This document shows, piece after piece, positions 42,683 to 55,500 of a stretch of 64,000 nt of DNA. The DNA is taken from assembly GCA_000961845.1 (NCBI GenBank), contig LADZ01000017.1, forward strand, positions 1 to 64,000, given 5' to 3'. A program made the position numbers and the translations under genes. Under the pieces are notes generated by a model that saw only the letters and a list, made by a program, of their open reading frames with translations, was not told the origin of the DNA and did not search any database. The DNA is from Flavobacteriales bacterium BRH_c54 (lineage in GTDB: Bacteria; Bacteroidota; Bacteroidia; Flavobacteriales_E; Vicingaceae). Position 1 is the stretch's first letter, and each line of letters starts with the position of its first letter.

Positions 42683-44467
42683 ATGGAAAACAAAGACACA
42701 CTAAAAGGAGGAGAGTTTTTAATTAAAGAAACAGATGCTAATTCGGTATTTATTCCTGAACAATTTGACGAAGAGCAACAAATGATTGCTGCAACATGTA
42801 TGGATTTTGTAGAGCAAGAAATTTTACCCAATATAGAACGAATTGAGAAGATGGAAGAAGGTTATACGCCTTCATTATTAGAAAAAGCGGGAGAATTAGG
42901 TTTGTTGGGAATTTCTGTACCTGAAGAATTAGGCGGTTTTGGTAAAGATTTCGTCACTAGTATGCTTGCTACAGAAGTGTTAGGAGGAAGCTATTCGTTT
43001 GCTGTTTCGCTTTCGGCACATACGGGAATAGGAACATTACCCATTTTGTATTATGGTAATGAATTCCAAAAACAAAAATATATTCCAAAATTAGCTTCTG
43101 GAGAATGGAAAGCCGCTTATTGCTTAACAGAACCAGGTTCTGGTTCAGATGCTAACTCAGGAAAAACCAAAGCAGTATTAAGTGATGATGGTAAGCATTA
43201 TATTATTAACGGACAAAAAATGTGGATTACTAATGGAGGTTTTGCAGATGTTTACACCGTTTTTGCAAAAATTGGCGATGATGAAAACCTTTCTGCTTTT
43301 ATTATAGAAAAAGCATTTGGTGGGATTTCTTTAAACCCTGAAGAAAAGAAAATGGGAATTAAGGGATCATCAACTCGTCAGGTATTTTTTAATGATTGTA
43401 AAGTCCCAGCAGAAAACTTATTAGGAGAAAGACAAGAAGGATTTAAAATAGCCTTAAACATCTTAAATATTGGTAGAATAAAATTAGCTGGAGCTGCAAT
43501 TGGTGGAGCTAAAAGAACCATTTCTGAATCAGTAAAATATGCTAATGAAAGAGAGCAGTTTGGCAGACCAATTTCTAAATATGGAGCAATAAAATATAAA
43601 TTAGCCGAGCAAGCCATAAGAGTTTATGCTTCGGAAGCAGCAACTTACCGTTGTAGTCAGAATATTGATGATGCAATAAATGCGTTAATAGCAAGTGGAA
43701 TGGATAAAGGACAAGCAACGTTAGAAGGTATCAGACAATTTGCAGCAGAGGCTGCTATTTTAAAAGTTCACGGTTCAGAAGCGTTGGATTATGTGGTGGA
43801 TGAAGGTGTTCAGATTTTCGGAGGTATGGGCTATTCGGCTGAATCACCTGTAGAAAGAGCTTATAGAGACGCTCGTATTAATCGAATTTTTGAGGGAACT
43901 AATGAAATTAACCGCATGTTAATTGTAGATATGTTGTTAAAGAAAGCCATGAAAAACGAATTGGATTTAATGGGTCCTGCACAAGAAGTAGCTAAAGAAT
44001 TAATGAGTATTCCCGATTTTGGTACTGCATCAAGCAATGTACTTGAAGAAGCACATCAACAAGTAAAAAACTTTAAAAAAGCCATTCTAATGGTTGCCGG
44101 AAGTGCAGCTCAAAAATTAATGATGCAATTGGCTAAAGAACAAGAAATATTAATGAATATTGCCGATATGGTTATTGAAGTTTATGTTGCCGAATCTGTT
44201 TTGTTGAGAGTAGAAAAATTAGCTTTAATTAAAGGAGAAGCTGCCGTAGAAAATCAAATGGCTATGATGCAAGTTTATGTGTATGATGTTGCGGATAAGA
44301 TTAATAAATATGGAAAAGATGCTATAATTTCTTTTGTAGAAGGCGATGAACAAAAAATGATGTTAACCGGATTAAAACGTTTTACCAAACAAAATATGTT
44401 TAATGTGAAAGAAACCAGAAGAAAGATAGCCGATAAATTGATAGCAGAAAATAAATATTGTTACTAA
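42683..44467 (+). CDS. Acyl-CoA dehydrogenase
   Basis: A 594-aa flavoenzyme oxidising acyl-CoA to trans-2-enoyl-CoA, the first step of beta-oxidation. Motifs: CLTEPGSGSDANSGKTKA, MWITNGGFADVYTVFAKI, KMGIKGSSTRQVFF, ANEREQFGRPISKYGAIKYKLAE, VQIFGGMGYSAESPVERAYRDARINRIFEGTNEINRML with the catalytic Glu. The extra C-terminal ~160 residues (helical, VAKELMSIPDFG onwards) are typical of the long ACAD form common in Bacteroidota and resembling VLCAD. Electrons would pass to ETF, which is not encoded here. It completes the beta-oxidation cluster. Confidence 0.95.
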   Translation: MENKDTLKGGEFLIKETDANSVFIPEQFDEEQQMIAATCMDFVEQEILPNIERIEKMEEGYTPSLLEKAGELGLLGISVPEELGGFGKDFVTSMLATEVLGGSYSFAVSLSAHTGIGTLPILYYGNEFQKQKYIPKLASGEWKAAYCLTEPGSGSDANSGKTKAVLSDDGKHYIINGQKMWITNGGFADVYTVFAKIGDDENLSAFIIEKAFGGISLNPEEKKMGIKGSSTRQVFFNDCKVPAENLLGERQEGFKIALNILNIGRIKLAGAAIGGAKRTISESVKYANEREQFGRPISKYGAIKYKLAEQAIRVYASEAATYRCSQNIDDAINALIASGMDKGQATLEGIRQFAAEAAILKVHGSEALDYVVDEGVQIFGGMGYSAESPVERAYRDARINRIFEGTNEINRMLIVDMLLKKAMKNELDLMGPAQEVAKELMSIPDFGTASSNVLEEAHQQVKNFKKAILMVAGSAAQKLMMQLAKEQEILMNIADMVIEVYVAESVLLRVEKLALIKGEAAVENQMAMMQVYVYDVADKINKYGKDAIISFVEGDEQKMMLTGLKRFTKQNMFNVKETRRKIADKLIAENKYCY

Positions 44468-44472
44468 ATTTG
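44465..44472 (+). promoter_or_regulatory. -7 box before the second SiaC-like gene
   Basis: TAAATTTG matches TAnnTTTG and overlaps the acyl-CoA dehydrogenase stop codon; a TTG at 44438-44440 lies 24 nt upstream, slightly beyond the usual range. The TTG start of the next gene is 20 nt downstream. Confidence 0.45.
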
Positions 44473-44492
44473 CCATTTTTAAAGCTATTCTT

Positions 44493-46923
<2,431 letters not shown>

Positions 46924-47019
46924 TTAATTTTTTTAGAATAAAGCTTACATTTCTTTAACTCCGAAATTAAAAAAAATACGTTTATCATTTGGTAATTTTA
47001 CAAAACTATTTTTTGGATT

Positions 47020-47679
47020 ATGGATGCATTGGAACAAGGTAAAAACTATTTTGAAAATGACAATTTTAGTGAAGCACTAGCTAGTTTTACTCAATATTTA
47101 ACGGAACATATTAATCATGCAGATGCGTTATTTTTTAGAGCAATATGCCACCGGAAATTAGGTGATTACAAAAGCTCCATCATAGATTTTACGGCAGTAT
47201 TAAAAAAATTACCAGAAGAGGCTACTATTTATAGTGAAAGAGGCGTTTCCTATTTTCATAATAAACAAATTGATTTATCTTTAAAAGACATGGATAAGGC
47301 GGTGGAGTTGGAACCACAAAAAGCTTATCGTTATTCCAGCAGGGCTTTTATTAAAGCTTATAAAGATATCGAGGGGGCTATTGCAGACTATAAAAAAGCG
47401 ATAGAAATAGATCCAAAAGATGAAATTTCGTTCAATAATTTAGGATTGCTGGAAGAAAATTCCGGTAGATATAAAGAAGCTCAGGAACACTATAAAAAAT
47501 CTAATGAAATTATTGGTTACGATCCCGAAACGAGGCAACAAAAAGATGAACAAGAAGAAATACCACTAACACCTAATGAACAACCTACTTTTGGAAGTGT
47601 ATTTGCCAGCGTTTTTACCTCTAACGCTGCCCGTAAAGATTTTTGGGATTTTGTAAAAAAGATTTTTGGAAAGGGTTAA
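47020..47679 (+). CDS. Tetratricopeptide-repeat protein
   Basis: A 219-aa soluble protein made mostly of TPRs: GKNYFENDNFSEALASFTQYL, ALFFRAICHRKLGDYKSSIIDF, TIYSERGVSYFHNKQIDLSLKDMDKAV, YRYSSRAFIKAYKDIEGAIADYKKAI and ISFNNLGLLEENSGRYKEAQEHYKKS. The C-terminal ~45 residues are not TPR and end in a basic helix (DFWDFVKKIFGKG). It is a scaffold for protein-protein contacts with unknown partner. A near-consensus box (TATTTTTTG, 47007-47015) lies 4 nt before the ATG, so the message may be leaderless. The stop overlaps folB by 4 bp. Confidence 0.8.
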   Translation: MDALEQGKNYFENDNFSEALASFTQYLTEHINHADALFFRAICHRKLGDYKSSIIDFTAVLKKLPEEATIYSERGVSYFHNKQIDLSLKDMDKAVELEPQKAYRYSSRAFIKAYKDIEGAIADYKKAIEIDPKDEISFNNLGLLEENSGRYKEAQEHYKKSNEIIGYDPETRQQKDEQEEIPLTPNEQPTFGSVFASVFTSNAARKDFWDFVKKIFGKG

Positions 47680-48038
47680 TTTTTTCTTTCCTGCTCCAAT
47701 TGCACACTTACGCTATCAATATGTCCGCCAAGGGGAACGTTGAGTTTAGAGACTTTAATTTTAATTTTATCTATTGTAGGAAATTCAGCAAAAAGAGCAT
47801 CAATACAACGCTGAGAAACGTGTTCTAAAATTTTTGAAGGAATAGCCATTTGTTGTTTGATAACCTGAAAAACTGCCTGATAATTTACTGTGTCGTGGAT
47901 ATTGTCAGTTTGTGAAGGAGTCGTTAAATCTACATCTAACTCTACATTCACTAAAAAATTGGTACCAATGGCGGTTTCTTCTTTAAAACAACCATGATAC
48001 GCGTAAATCTTTATTCCTTCAACAAATATTTTTCCCAT
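47676..48038 (-). CDS. folB: Dihydroneopterin aldolase FolB
   Basis: A 120-aa tunnelling-fold enzyme of folate synthesis that converts 7,8-dihydroneopterin to 6-hydroxymethyl-dihydropterin and glycolaldehyde. Landmarks: IKIYAYHGCFKEETAIGTNFLVNVELDVD (the 'a-hGv---E---g' motif with the pterin-contacting Glu), DTVNYQAVFQVIK (substrate-binding Tyr), ILEHVSQRCIDALFAEF and KIKVSKLNVPLGGHIDSVSV with the conserved Lys. Normal length. It follows gltX on the same strand after an 86-bp gap containing a small hairpin and short repeats. Confidence 0.92.
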   Translation of the reverse strand: MGKIFVEGIKIYAYHGCFKEETAIGTNFLVNVELDVDLTTPSQTDNIHDTVNYQAVFQVIKQQMAIPSKILEHVSQRCIDALFAEFPTIDKIKIKVSKLNVPLGGHIDSVSVQLEQERKN

Positions 48039-48069
48039 AGTTATTAGTTTATCGCTTCTCGGTTTAGCA

Positions 48070-48139
48070 GTTGACAGAAAAACAGTGAACTGTCAACCGA
48101 AAACCATTAACAATTCACACATTTTCACATTTTCACATT
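48070..48139. repeat. Hairpin and short GAAAATGTG-type repeats between gltX and folB
   Basis: GTTGACAG (48070-48077) pairs with CTGTCAAC (48090-48097). Just after, CACATTTTCACATT occurs twice, overlapping (48118-48131, 48126-48139); its exact complement AATGTGAAAATGTG lies between fadA and the GNAT gene at 42068-42081. Confidence 0.5.
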
Positions 48140-49666
48140 TAAAATCTTCTCCATTCCCACATCTATCCTCCTTAAGGTTTCTTCTTTTCCTAATAATGCA
48201 CAAATTTCAAACATAGAAGGTCCCATTCCCATTCCGGTTACCAACACTCTAAAGTTAGGCAATACCGCTCCAAAACCTAATCCTTTTTCTTCTATAAAGC
48301 TTTTAAAAGCTATTTCAATATTAGCTGCATTGAAATCCACAATATTTTCTAATACCGTTCTTAATTCTTTAATGATTTCAGGTGTTTCAGGCTTCCATTT
48401 TTTGTTTACTGTTTGCTCATCATAAGTGGTTGGAGCAATAAATAAATAGTCTTCAGCCAGTAAATCATTGATGAAAACGGCTCTTTCTTTCATTAATCCG
48501 CAATATTGTGATAGAAAACTATCACTAGGCATTGCAAAACCTTTTTCTGCTACTAATGGTTTAACAAATGCTGCTAATTCTTCGTTAGATTTATTCCTTA
48601 AATATTGAGCGTTAAACCATCTGGTTTTTTCGGGGTCGAATTTTGAACCTGATTTACCTACTTTTTCTAATGAGAAAGCTTGAATTAATTCTTCCATAGA
48701 AAAAATCTCTTGAGTAGTTCCTGGGTTCCATCCTAATAATGCCAACATATTGATGAAAGCATCAGGAAAATAACCACTTTCTCTGTAGCCCGAAGAAATT
48801 TCTCCTTCAGGAGATGTCCATTGAATGGGGAAAACAGGAAAGCCTAATCTGTCGCCATCACGTTTGCTTAATTTACCGTTGCCATCAGGCTTTAAAATTA
48901 ACGGCAAGTGAGCAAATTGAGGCATTACCTCTTCCCAACCTAGATATTGGTATAACAATACGTGCAAAGGACCGGATGGTAACCATTCTTCTCCTCTAAT
49001 TACGTGCGTAATTTTCATTAAATAATCATCCACAATATTTGCCATGTGGTAGGTGGGCATGCCATCAGATTTGTACAATACTTTATCATCTAAATTGGTG
49101 GTTTGCACTACTACCCAACCTCTAATTAAATCTTTAAATTTTACTTCTTCGTTTCTTGGAATTTTAATTCTCACCACATAAGGCTCGTTGTTGTCCAATC
49201 TCTTTTGTACTTCCTCAGCAGAAAGAGAAAGTGAGTTTTTCATGGAATTTCGGGTGTTGATGTTGTACTGTGGGGCAGCAACACCAGCTTTTTTAAGGTT
49301 TTCACGCATTTCTTCCAACTCTTCAGGTGTATCAAAAGCATAATAAGCATGACCCGATGCAAGTAATTGATCGACATATTTTTTATAAATTCCTGCTTCT
49401 TTTCTTTCGGACTGACGGTAAGGACCATACTCTCCGCCAACACCAACGCCTTCGTCTATAGTTAAGCCACTCCATTTTAATGCTTCAAGAATATAATCTT
49501 CGGCACCTTTTACATAGCGGGTTTGGTCGGTATCTTCAATACGCAACAAAAAATCGCCACCGTGTTTTTTGGCAAATAAATAATTATACAATGCTGTTCT
49601 AACACCTCCAATGTGTAAAGGTCCTGTTGGACTTGGGGCAAATCTTACTCTAACTTTTCTTTCCAT
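48125..49666 (-). CDS. gltX: Glutamate--tRNA ligase
   Basis: Class I aminoacyl-tRNA synthetase charging tRNA-Glu, 513 aa. The HIGH motif is in RFAPSPTGPLHIGGVRTALYNYLFAK; RIEDTDQTRYVKGAEDYILEALKW follows. KMSKS-type loop is GNGKLSKRDGDRLGFPVFPI, with a Bacteroidota-type insertion after it. TGTTQEIFSMEELIQAF-like and anticodon-binding regions make up the C-terminal part. A minus-strand TAATTTTG box (complement of 49687-49694) gives a short leader. The start MERKVRVRFAPSP is standard. Confidence 0.97.
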   Translation of the reverse strand: MERKVRVRFAPSPTGPLHIGGVRTALYNYLFAKKHGGDFLLRIEDTDQTRYVKGAEDYILEALKWSGLTIDEGVGVGGEYGPYRQSERKEAGIYKKYVDQLLASGHAYYAFDTPEELEEMRENLKKAGVAAPQYNINTRNSMKNSLSLSAEEVQKRLDNNEPYVVRIKIPRNEEVKFKDLIRGWVVVQTTNLDDKVLYKSDGMPTYHMANIVDDYLMKITHVIRGEEWLPSGPLHVLLYQYLGWEEVMPQFAHLPLILKPDGNGKLSKRDGDRLGFPVFPIQWTSPEGEISSGYRESGYFPDAFINMLALLGWNPGTTQEIFSMEELIQAFSLEKVGKSGSKFDPEKTRWFNAQYLRNKSNEELAAFVKPLVAEKGFAMPSDSFLSQYCGLMKERAVFINDLLAEDYLFIAPTTYDEQTVNKKWKPETPEIIKELRTVLENIVDFNAANIEIAFKSFIEEKGLGFGAVLPNFRVLVTGMGMGPSMFEICALLGKEETLRRIDVGMEKILNVKM

Positions 49667-49748
49667 TTGGCTAAAAATTTAAGGGACAAAATTAATATTT
49701 ATAGCGTAAGAAAAGCGTATAAACAGGATAAAAAAAGAATGTGTTATT

Positions 49749-49776
49749 TTGGTGTTAGTGAGATTAATTATATTTG
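49749..49776 (+). promoter_or_regulatory. Promoter of the TonB-like/TPR gene
   Basis: TTG (49749-49751), 17-nt spacer, TATATTTG (49769-49776); about 35 nt of leader before the ATG at 49816. Confidence 0.65.
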
Positions 49777-49815
49777 TTCTATTAAATTTATGAAATTAAG
49801 AATTGATAATAAAAA

Positions 49816-50877
49816 ATGAAAAGAAAGTTTATAATATTGATTGTATGGTTAATTTGTTTCAATTGTTTAAAAGCACAGATACAAGATAAAGTTATTGAGA
49901 ATAAAAGCTCGGCTAAACTAGAGTTTAATATTGAAGTTTTAGATTCATTATCAAACAATTTAAAAGATGTTCAAGCTAAGATTTACTATGAAGATTCTTT
50001 AATTCAATCTCATCAAATACCTGCAGAAAGTGTTTTAAAATTAAACTTTCATATTCAAAATAAATATAAATTAATAGTAAATAAGGAGGGGTTTGAAACA
50101 TTTGTTTTTGATATAAATACTGAAATGAGTGATGAAAATGAAGAGGATGGAAAATATGGATGGGAGTTTAACACATCTTTGGTTTTAAAAAGGAATAGTA
50201 ACCCTTTGAAGATAAAAACATTGAAAATATGTTTTGATTCGTTGACTAGGTATTTTGATTTTTGTGAAAAAAAGTATCCGTGTGTCAATAATAATATAGA
50301 TGAAGAACAAGTGTTTACAATTGTGGATAGTATGCCAAAATTTCCAGGAGGAGACCAAGAAATGTATAAATATATGGGTAAAAATATATTTTATCCAATT
50401 GAAGCAAAAGCAAATGATGAACAAGGAAAAGTTTATGTGAATTTTATTGTTGGTAAAGATGGATGCATTTATAATGCAAAAGTTATAAAAGGAGTTTCCT
50501 CTTCTTTAGACAAAGAGGCGTTAAGGCTTATAAATAGTATGCCTAAATGGACTCCAGGTTATAAAGAGAAAGAAGCCGTGAATGTATCTATTAATTTGCC
50601 TATAAGTTTTGTATTGTTGAGTCAAAACAATTTAAGAATTTCAACAGATAATTATAAAAAAGGATTGAGATTTTACAAATCTGGAGATTACAATAAAGCC
50701 ATAGAGTATTTTTCAGTAGCAATAGAAAACTATAGTCGTAATGTAGATGCTTATTTTAATAGAGGAATAAGTTATTATAAAATGAATAATATAGAAAAAG
50801 CATGTTATGATTGGAAGAAAGCTAAAAGCATGGGTGATAAAGAAGCAGAAAATATAATAGAGAAATATTGTAAATAA
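49816..50877 (+). CDS. Exported TonB C-terminal domain protein with TPRs
   Basis: A 353-aa protein with a signal peptide (ending NCLKAQ). Residues ~30-140 form a beta-rich region (LEFNIEVLDSLSNNLKDVQAKIYYEDS; KYKLIVNKEGFETFVFDI) like the carboxypeptidase-regulatory fold. Residues ~165-270 are a TonB-C domain: MPKFPGGDQEMYKYMGKNI, GKVYVNFIVGKDGCIYNAKVIKG, LDKEALRLINSMPKWTPG. TPR repeats follow (LRFYKSGDYNKAIEYFSVAI; AYFNRGISYYKMNNIEKACYDWKKAKSMG). It lacks an uncleaved inner-membrane anchor, so a direct role in energy transduction is doubtful. Confidence 0.75.
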   Translation: MKRKFIILIVWLICFNCLKAQIQDKVIENKSSAKLEFNIEVLDSLSNNLKDVQAKIYYEDSLIQSHQIPAESVLKLNFHIQNKYKLIVNKEGFETFVFDINTEMSDENEEDGKYGWEFNTSLVLKRNSNPLKIKTLKICFDSLTRYFDFCEKKYPCVNNNIDEEQVFTIVDSMPKFPGGDQEMYKYMGKNIFYPIEAKANDEQGKVYVNFIVGKDGCIYNAKVIKGVSSSLDKEALRLINSMPKWTPGYKEKEAVNVSINLPISFVLLSQNNLRISTDNYKKGLRFYKSGDYNKAIEYFSVAIENYSRNVDAYFNRGISYYKMNNIEKACYDWKKAKSMGDKEAENIIEKYCK

Positions 50878-50878
50878 A

Positions 50879-51967
50879 TCACACCGCCATACTTACGAGT
50901 GTAATGCGTAATATGTTTTTGCGTTTGCTCACCATTACACCCGTTCCATGCTTTTTCTTTTTTGTAAACGATTGGTTTTCCAATAAATACTGCTGGACTT
51001 CTTGTTGCATTTTTTCTAAATCAAAAGCTTCGGGAGAAGTTTCTAATACTAAACAATAAACTGATACCTGTTTTTTTATTAATCCCCACCATTTGCTAAC
51101 AGTATGTGTTTGGAGTTCGTTTAGCAATACAGGGTCATCGGTTTCAGCTTTCAATTTTTTGTTGTAAGCTAATTTTCGTGCTGCTATGTTGGCTTGTTCG
51201 GTTAGTTTTTTAGAAAATTTGGAAGAAGTAGCTGCTAAAATTTCTTGTTCAAGCGTGTGTTGCAATTCATTTTTTACTTTATAAATATGAATCCGTTTAG
51301 GTTTTTCCGCTGTTTTGTTTGTAGATGTTGGAACAGGAACTTTTGTATCGGCTACTATTTCATTCCCTTTGTAAAAAATGCCTCTGGAAAAAACATTGGT
51401 TGCCCAAACGGTTCCTCCGTCATAAGTAAAAGCAATACCGTGTTTTTTATAATTCTCTGTCAACATGTTTTCATGATGACCAGGAGAGCCTTTCCACTGA
51501 TTAAAAGCTGCTAACGCCATATTTTTGGCAATTTCTACATAGTTGTTGCCATAAAAACTGTAATTGTACAAACAATTTTCTCCGCCTGAACTGATATACA
51601 CCTCTTTATCTGCTGCAGCAAAATCAACTCTTTCGCTAGGGTAATTTCCTGTAGTAAATTGAGATAAGTTTGTTTGATTCATGTTTTCTCTATGCGTTAA
51701 ATCTCCGGCAGCCTTCATGTATAAATTATGATTTCTGGCGGCTATCCACATAATTTCATCAAAATCTAGTGCTTGTTTTCGTTGTTGCTTCCTGTAGTTA
51801 TTCAACAAGTGGTGAAATTCAAAAGCTGCCAATCGTTCTATTTTGGCAATGGTATCAATTTCTACTTGATTTAAAATATTATCTAAATCGTTGATGGTGT
51901 TTTTTTGGGCGTTACCAATTTGTAGCAAACAGAAGATAAACCCAATTGATGTTAGGAAGTTTTTCAT
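50879..51967 (-). CDS. Exported CAP/SCP domain protein
   Basis: A 362-aa protein with signal peptide MKNFLTSIGFIFCLLQIGNAQ when begun at 51967; the 11 extra codons up to 52000 would spoil that signal. The CAP (SCP/PR-1) domain spans ~residues 40-210: LLNNYRKQQRKQALDFDEIMWIAARNH, AAGDLTHRENM, SGGENCLYNY, AFNQWKGSPGHHENML and YDGGTVWATNVFS, with the paired His/Glu of the CAP cavity. A Lys-rich C-terminal ~130 residues are unassigned. CAP proteins bind sterols, lipids or act as lytic enzymes in different lineages; no role can be fixed. Confidence 0.82.
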   Translation of the reverse strand: MKNFLTSIGFIFCLLQIGNAQKNTINDLDNILNQVEIDTIAKIERLAAFEFHHLLNNYRKQQRKQALDFDEIMWIAARNHNLYMKAAGDLTHRENMNQTNLSQFTTGNYPSERVDFAAADKEVYISSGGENCLYNYSFYGNNYVEIAKNMALAAFNQWKGSPGHHENMLTENYKKHGIAFTYDGGTVWATNVFSRGIFYKGNEIVADTKVPVPTSTNKTAEKPKRIHIYKVKNELQHTLEQEILAATSSKFSKKLTEQANIAARKLAYNKKLKAETDDPVLLNELQTHTVSKWWGLIKKQVSVYCLVLETSPEAFDLEKMQQEVQQYLLENQSFTKKKKHGTGVMVSKRKNILRITLVSMAV

Positions 51968-52042
51968 GTTTTGGAAATTATTGTGTGAAATACCAAACAA
52001 AAAACTTAACTTTTGTTAAAATATTGTTGGACAAAAAAATAA

Positions 52043-52071
52043 TTGTATTACTTCAAAAATGATTAACTTTG
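52043..52071 (+). promoter_or_regulatory. Promoter of the heavy-metal efflux operon
   Basis: TTG (52043-52045), 18-nt spacer, TAACTTTG (52064-52071). The box lies inside the longer frame that begins at 52059 and ends 5 nt before the ATG at 52077, so it decides that start and predicts a leaderless message. Confidence 0.78.
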
Positions 52072-52076
52072 TACTG

Positions 52077-52466
52077 ATGTTCAAAACAATAAAATATACT
52101 TTTATTTACTTGGCAGCATTTATTGTACTGCTACATCAGCTTGTGCCACATGTTCATCAAAGTGAATTATCTGAGCAGGAACATCAACTCGTACACGAAA
52201 ATGAAGCTACTGATTTTGTTGATGTATTAGCCCTTATTTTCCATGAGTTTACCGATGAAGGTGAAATGGAAGAAATTGTGCTTCGTCAGCAAGATGATGC
52301 AAATTTTACAGCTTCACAAGATTTTATACCACTTATTCCTTTTGGTTTAGATTTGTTGGAAATTAATCAACCAACCGTTACCACTACTTTTTTTATTCTT
52401 GAAAAACATCCTGTTTTTTCAGGAATACATTCCTCTTGGGGTATTCGTCCTCCTCCGTTTGCTTAA
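52077..52466 (+). CDS. Small exported/anchored protein heading the metal efflux operon
   Basis: About 129 aa. One N-terminal hydrophobic segment (FIYLAAFIVLLHQ) precedes a His/Glu-rich stretch (LVPHVHQSELSEQEHQLVHENE), an acidic middle (FHEFTDEGEMEEIVL) and a Pro-ending tail (SWGIRPPPFA). The histidines and acids suggest periplasmic metal binding. Small proteins with this layout often precede CusA-type pumps in Bacteroidota, but I cannot name a family. The start at 52077 is chosen from the promoter; the frame itself extends to 52059. It lies 57 bp before the pump gene. Confidence 0.6.
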   Translation: MFKTIKYTFIYLAAFIVLLHQLVPHVHQSELSEQEHQLVHENEATDFVDVLALIFHEFTDEGEMEEIVLRQQDDANFTASQDFIPLIPFGLDLLEINQPTVTTTFFILEKHPVFSGIHSSWGIRPPPFA

Positions 52467-52523
52467 TGTTTTTTTGCCTTTAAAGGCATGTCAACTCATT
52501 AAGTTTAAACGAAAAAAATCATC

Positions 52524-55500
52524 ATGTTTGAAAAAATTATTGCTTATTCGCTAAAAAATAAGCTTATTGTACTACTGCTAGTTTTAGCATTAATTCTTGG
52601 AGGAATATATTCCATGAAGCATTTGGCGGTAGATGCAGTTCCTGATATTACCAATAACCAAGTACAAGTGGTTACTTCATCACCAACACTCGCAGCTGAA
52701 GAGGTTGAGCAATTTATTACGCTACCTATAGAAATGGCTGTAGCCAATATTCCTAACGTTGTTGAAGTAAGGAGTATTTCTCGCTATGGGTTGTCGGTTA
52801 TTACTATTGTTTTTGAGGAGGAGGTAGATATTATGCTAGCTCGCCAATTTGTTAATGAGCAACTTACTATTGTTAAAGATGAAATTCCTGAAGCTTTCGG
52901 TTCACCTGAAATGATGCCTATTACTACCGGTTTAGGAGAAATTTACCAGTATATCTTACAGGTTAAGCCAGGTTACGAAAACCAATTTGACATTATGGAA
53001 ATCCGTACCATACAAGATTGGATAGTAAAAAGACAATTAGCCGGAATGCCTGGAATTATCGAAGTAAGCAGCTTTGGTGGTTTGGTAAAACAATATGAAG
53101 TGAGCGTTTTACCTGAAAAATTATTAGCCTATAATGTTACCATTAACGAAGTAGAAATAGCGTTAACTAAAAACAACAGTAACAGTGGAGGAAGCTACAT
53201 TGAATCGGGAGAAAATGCGTTTTATCTGAGAACAGAAGGTAGGGCTTCTAATTTTGAAGATATTGAAAACATCATTATTAAAAATGAAGGTTCCCCCGTT
53301 AGAATTAAAGATGTTGCTAAAGTAGGTTATGGAAGTCCGAAACGTTATGGAGCTATGACTATGGATGGTAAAGGAGAAGTGGTAGGCGGAATTACACTAA
53401 TGTTGAAAGGAGCAAACTCTTCTGAAGCAGTTGAAAATGTGCAAAATCGAATGGAATTGGTGCAAAAAGCATTACCTGAAGGTTTGGAAGTTTATCCTTA
53501 TATAGATAGGTCGGTATTGGTAGGAAAAACCATTAACACGGTTACCAAAAATCTTATTGAAGGTGGACTGATAGTGATTTTTGTATTGGTGTTGTTTTTA
53601 GGGAATTTCCGAGCCGGATTAATTGTTTCTTCGGTTATCCCGCTTTCCATGTTGTTTGCTTTTATCTTGATGCGGTATTTTAATGTCTCTGCTAATTTAA
53701 TGTCGCTTGGTGCAATAGATTTTGGAATTGTGGTGGACGGAGCAGTAATTATTGTAGAAGGTGTATTGCATGTGTTGCATCATAAACATAGAGGAAAAAC
53801 TTTAACAACAGCACAAATGAATACCGAAATTCAGTCTGCTACAGGTCAAATATACCGTTCAGCCGCTTTTGGAGTATTAATTATTTTGGTAGTTTTTGTC
53901 CCCATCTTTTCATTAGAAGGTGTTGAAGGAAAAACCTTTTTACCCATGGCTCAAACTGTAAGTTTCGCTATTTTAGGTTCATTACTGCTTTCCCTAACCT
54001 ATGTTCCAGTGGCTTCAGCTTTGTTTTTAAAGAAAAAAATAAGCGATACAGATACTTTTTCTGATAAATTGGTAATTGCACTTCAAAAACGTTACAAACC
54101 TTTGTTGAGCAAAGTATTAGAACAGCCAAAAAAAGTAATAGCTTTTGCTTTAGCAGGGTTAATAGGAGCAGTTTTGTTATTTGGTACTATGGGTTCTGAA
54201 TTTATTCCCACTTTAGAAGAAGGTGATTTGGCAATGCAAATGGCAATAGAACCAGGGAGTTCTTTAGAGAAAAGTATTGCTACATCAACTCGTGCGGAAA
54301 AGATTCTGAAAGATAATTTTTCTGAAATTAACCATGTGGTTTCCAAGATTGGAACAGCCGAAGTGCCTACAGACCCAATGGCTATTGAGGATGCTGACAT
54401 TATGATTTTGTTAAAAGAAAAAGATGAATGGGAAAATGCCGATAATCGAGAAGATTTAATTGAATTGATGAAAGAAAAACTGAGTGTGATGACAGATGCT
54501 TCTTTTGAGTTTACACAACCCATACAATTACGATTTAATGAATTGATGACAGGAGCTAAAACAGATATTGCCATTCAGATTTTTGGCGAAGATCCTGCAA
54601 CCTTAAAATCTTTAGCAGATAAAATCGCTTTAACTATAAAAGATATAAACGGTGTAGGAGATGTTAAAGTAGAACAAACCGAAGGCTTACGTCAGTTAAG
54701 TGTCGTAATTGACAGAAAAAAATTAGCCATTCATGAGGTAAATGTAGAAGAAGTAAACCAAATCATAAAAGCGGCTTATGCTGGTGTAACAACAGGAGTG
54801 ATTTACGAAAATGAACGTCATTTTGACTTGGTGGTTCGTCTGGATAACAAAAACATCCAACAATTATCCCTCAACAAACTTTTTGTGAAAAATCCTCAGG
54901 GAGAAATGGTTTCGCTAAACCAGTTGGCAAAAGTGGAAGAAAAAATAGCTCCCATGCAAATTTCGCGTGAAGATGCCAAACGTAGAATTACTATTGGCGT
55001 AAATGTTAGAGATAGAGATATTGCTTCTTTGGTAGAAGAACTTCAAGGCACTATTTACAATAATTTAAAGTTACCTGCCGGATATACTATCAAATATGGT
55101 GGTCAGTTCGAAAATTTAGAAAATGCTCTAAATCGATTAATGATTGTTGTTCCGGTAGCATTAATGCTTATCCTGTTTTTGTTGTATTTAGCTTTTGGAA
55201 CATTTAAAGAATCCATCATTATTTTTATGGCAGTTCCTTTGGCTTCCATTGGCGGAATTTTAGCACTTTGGTTAAGAGGTATGCCTTTTAGCATTTCTGC
55301 CGGGATTGGCTTCATTGCTTTATTTGGAGTGGCAGTGCTTAATGGAATTGTATTAGTAAATGAAATTGTAAAATTAAAACAAACCAATATGGACTTAAAA
55401 GATTTAATTATTGAAGCAGCAAATTCCAGGTTACGTCCGGTATTAATGACTGCCTTAGTAGCTTCGTTAGGATTTATTCCTATGGCATTGGCAACTTCTA

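Noticed and set aside
52059-52076. Upstream Met for the first gene of the metal efflux operon
   Set aside because: The TAACTTTG promoter box (52064-52071) lies within these codons; transcription starts after them.
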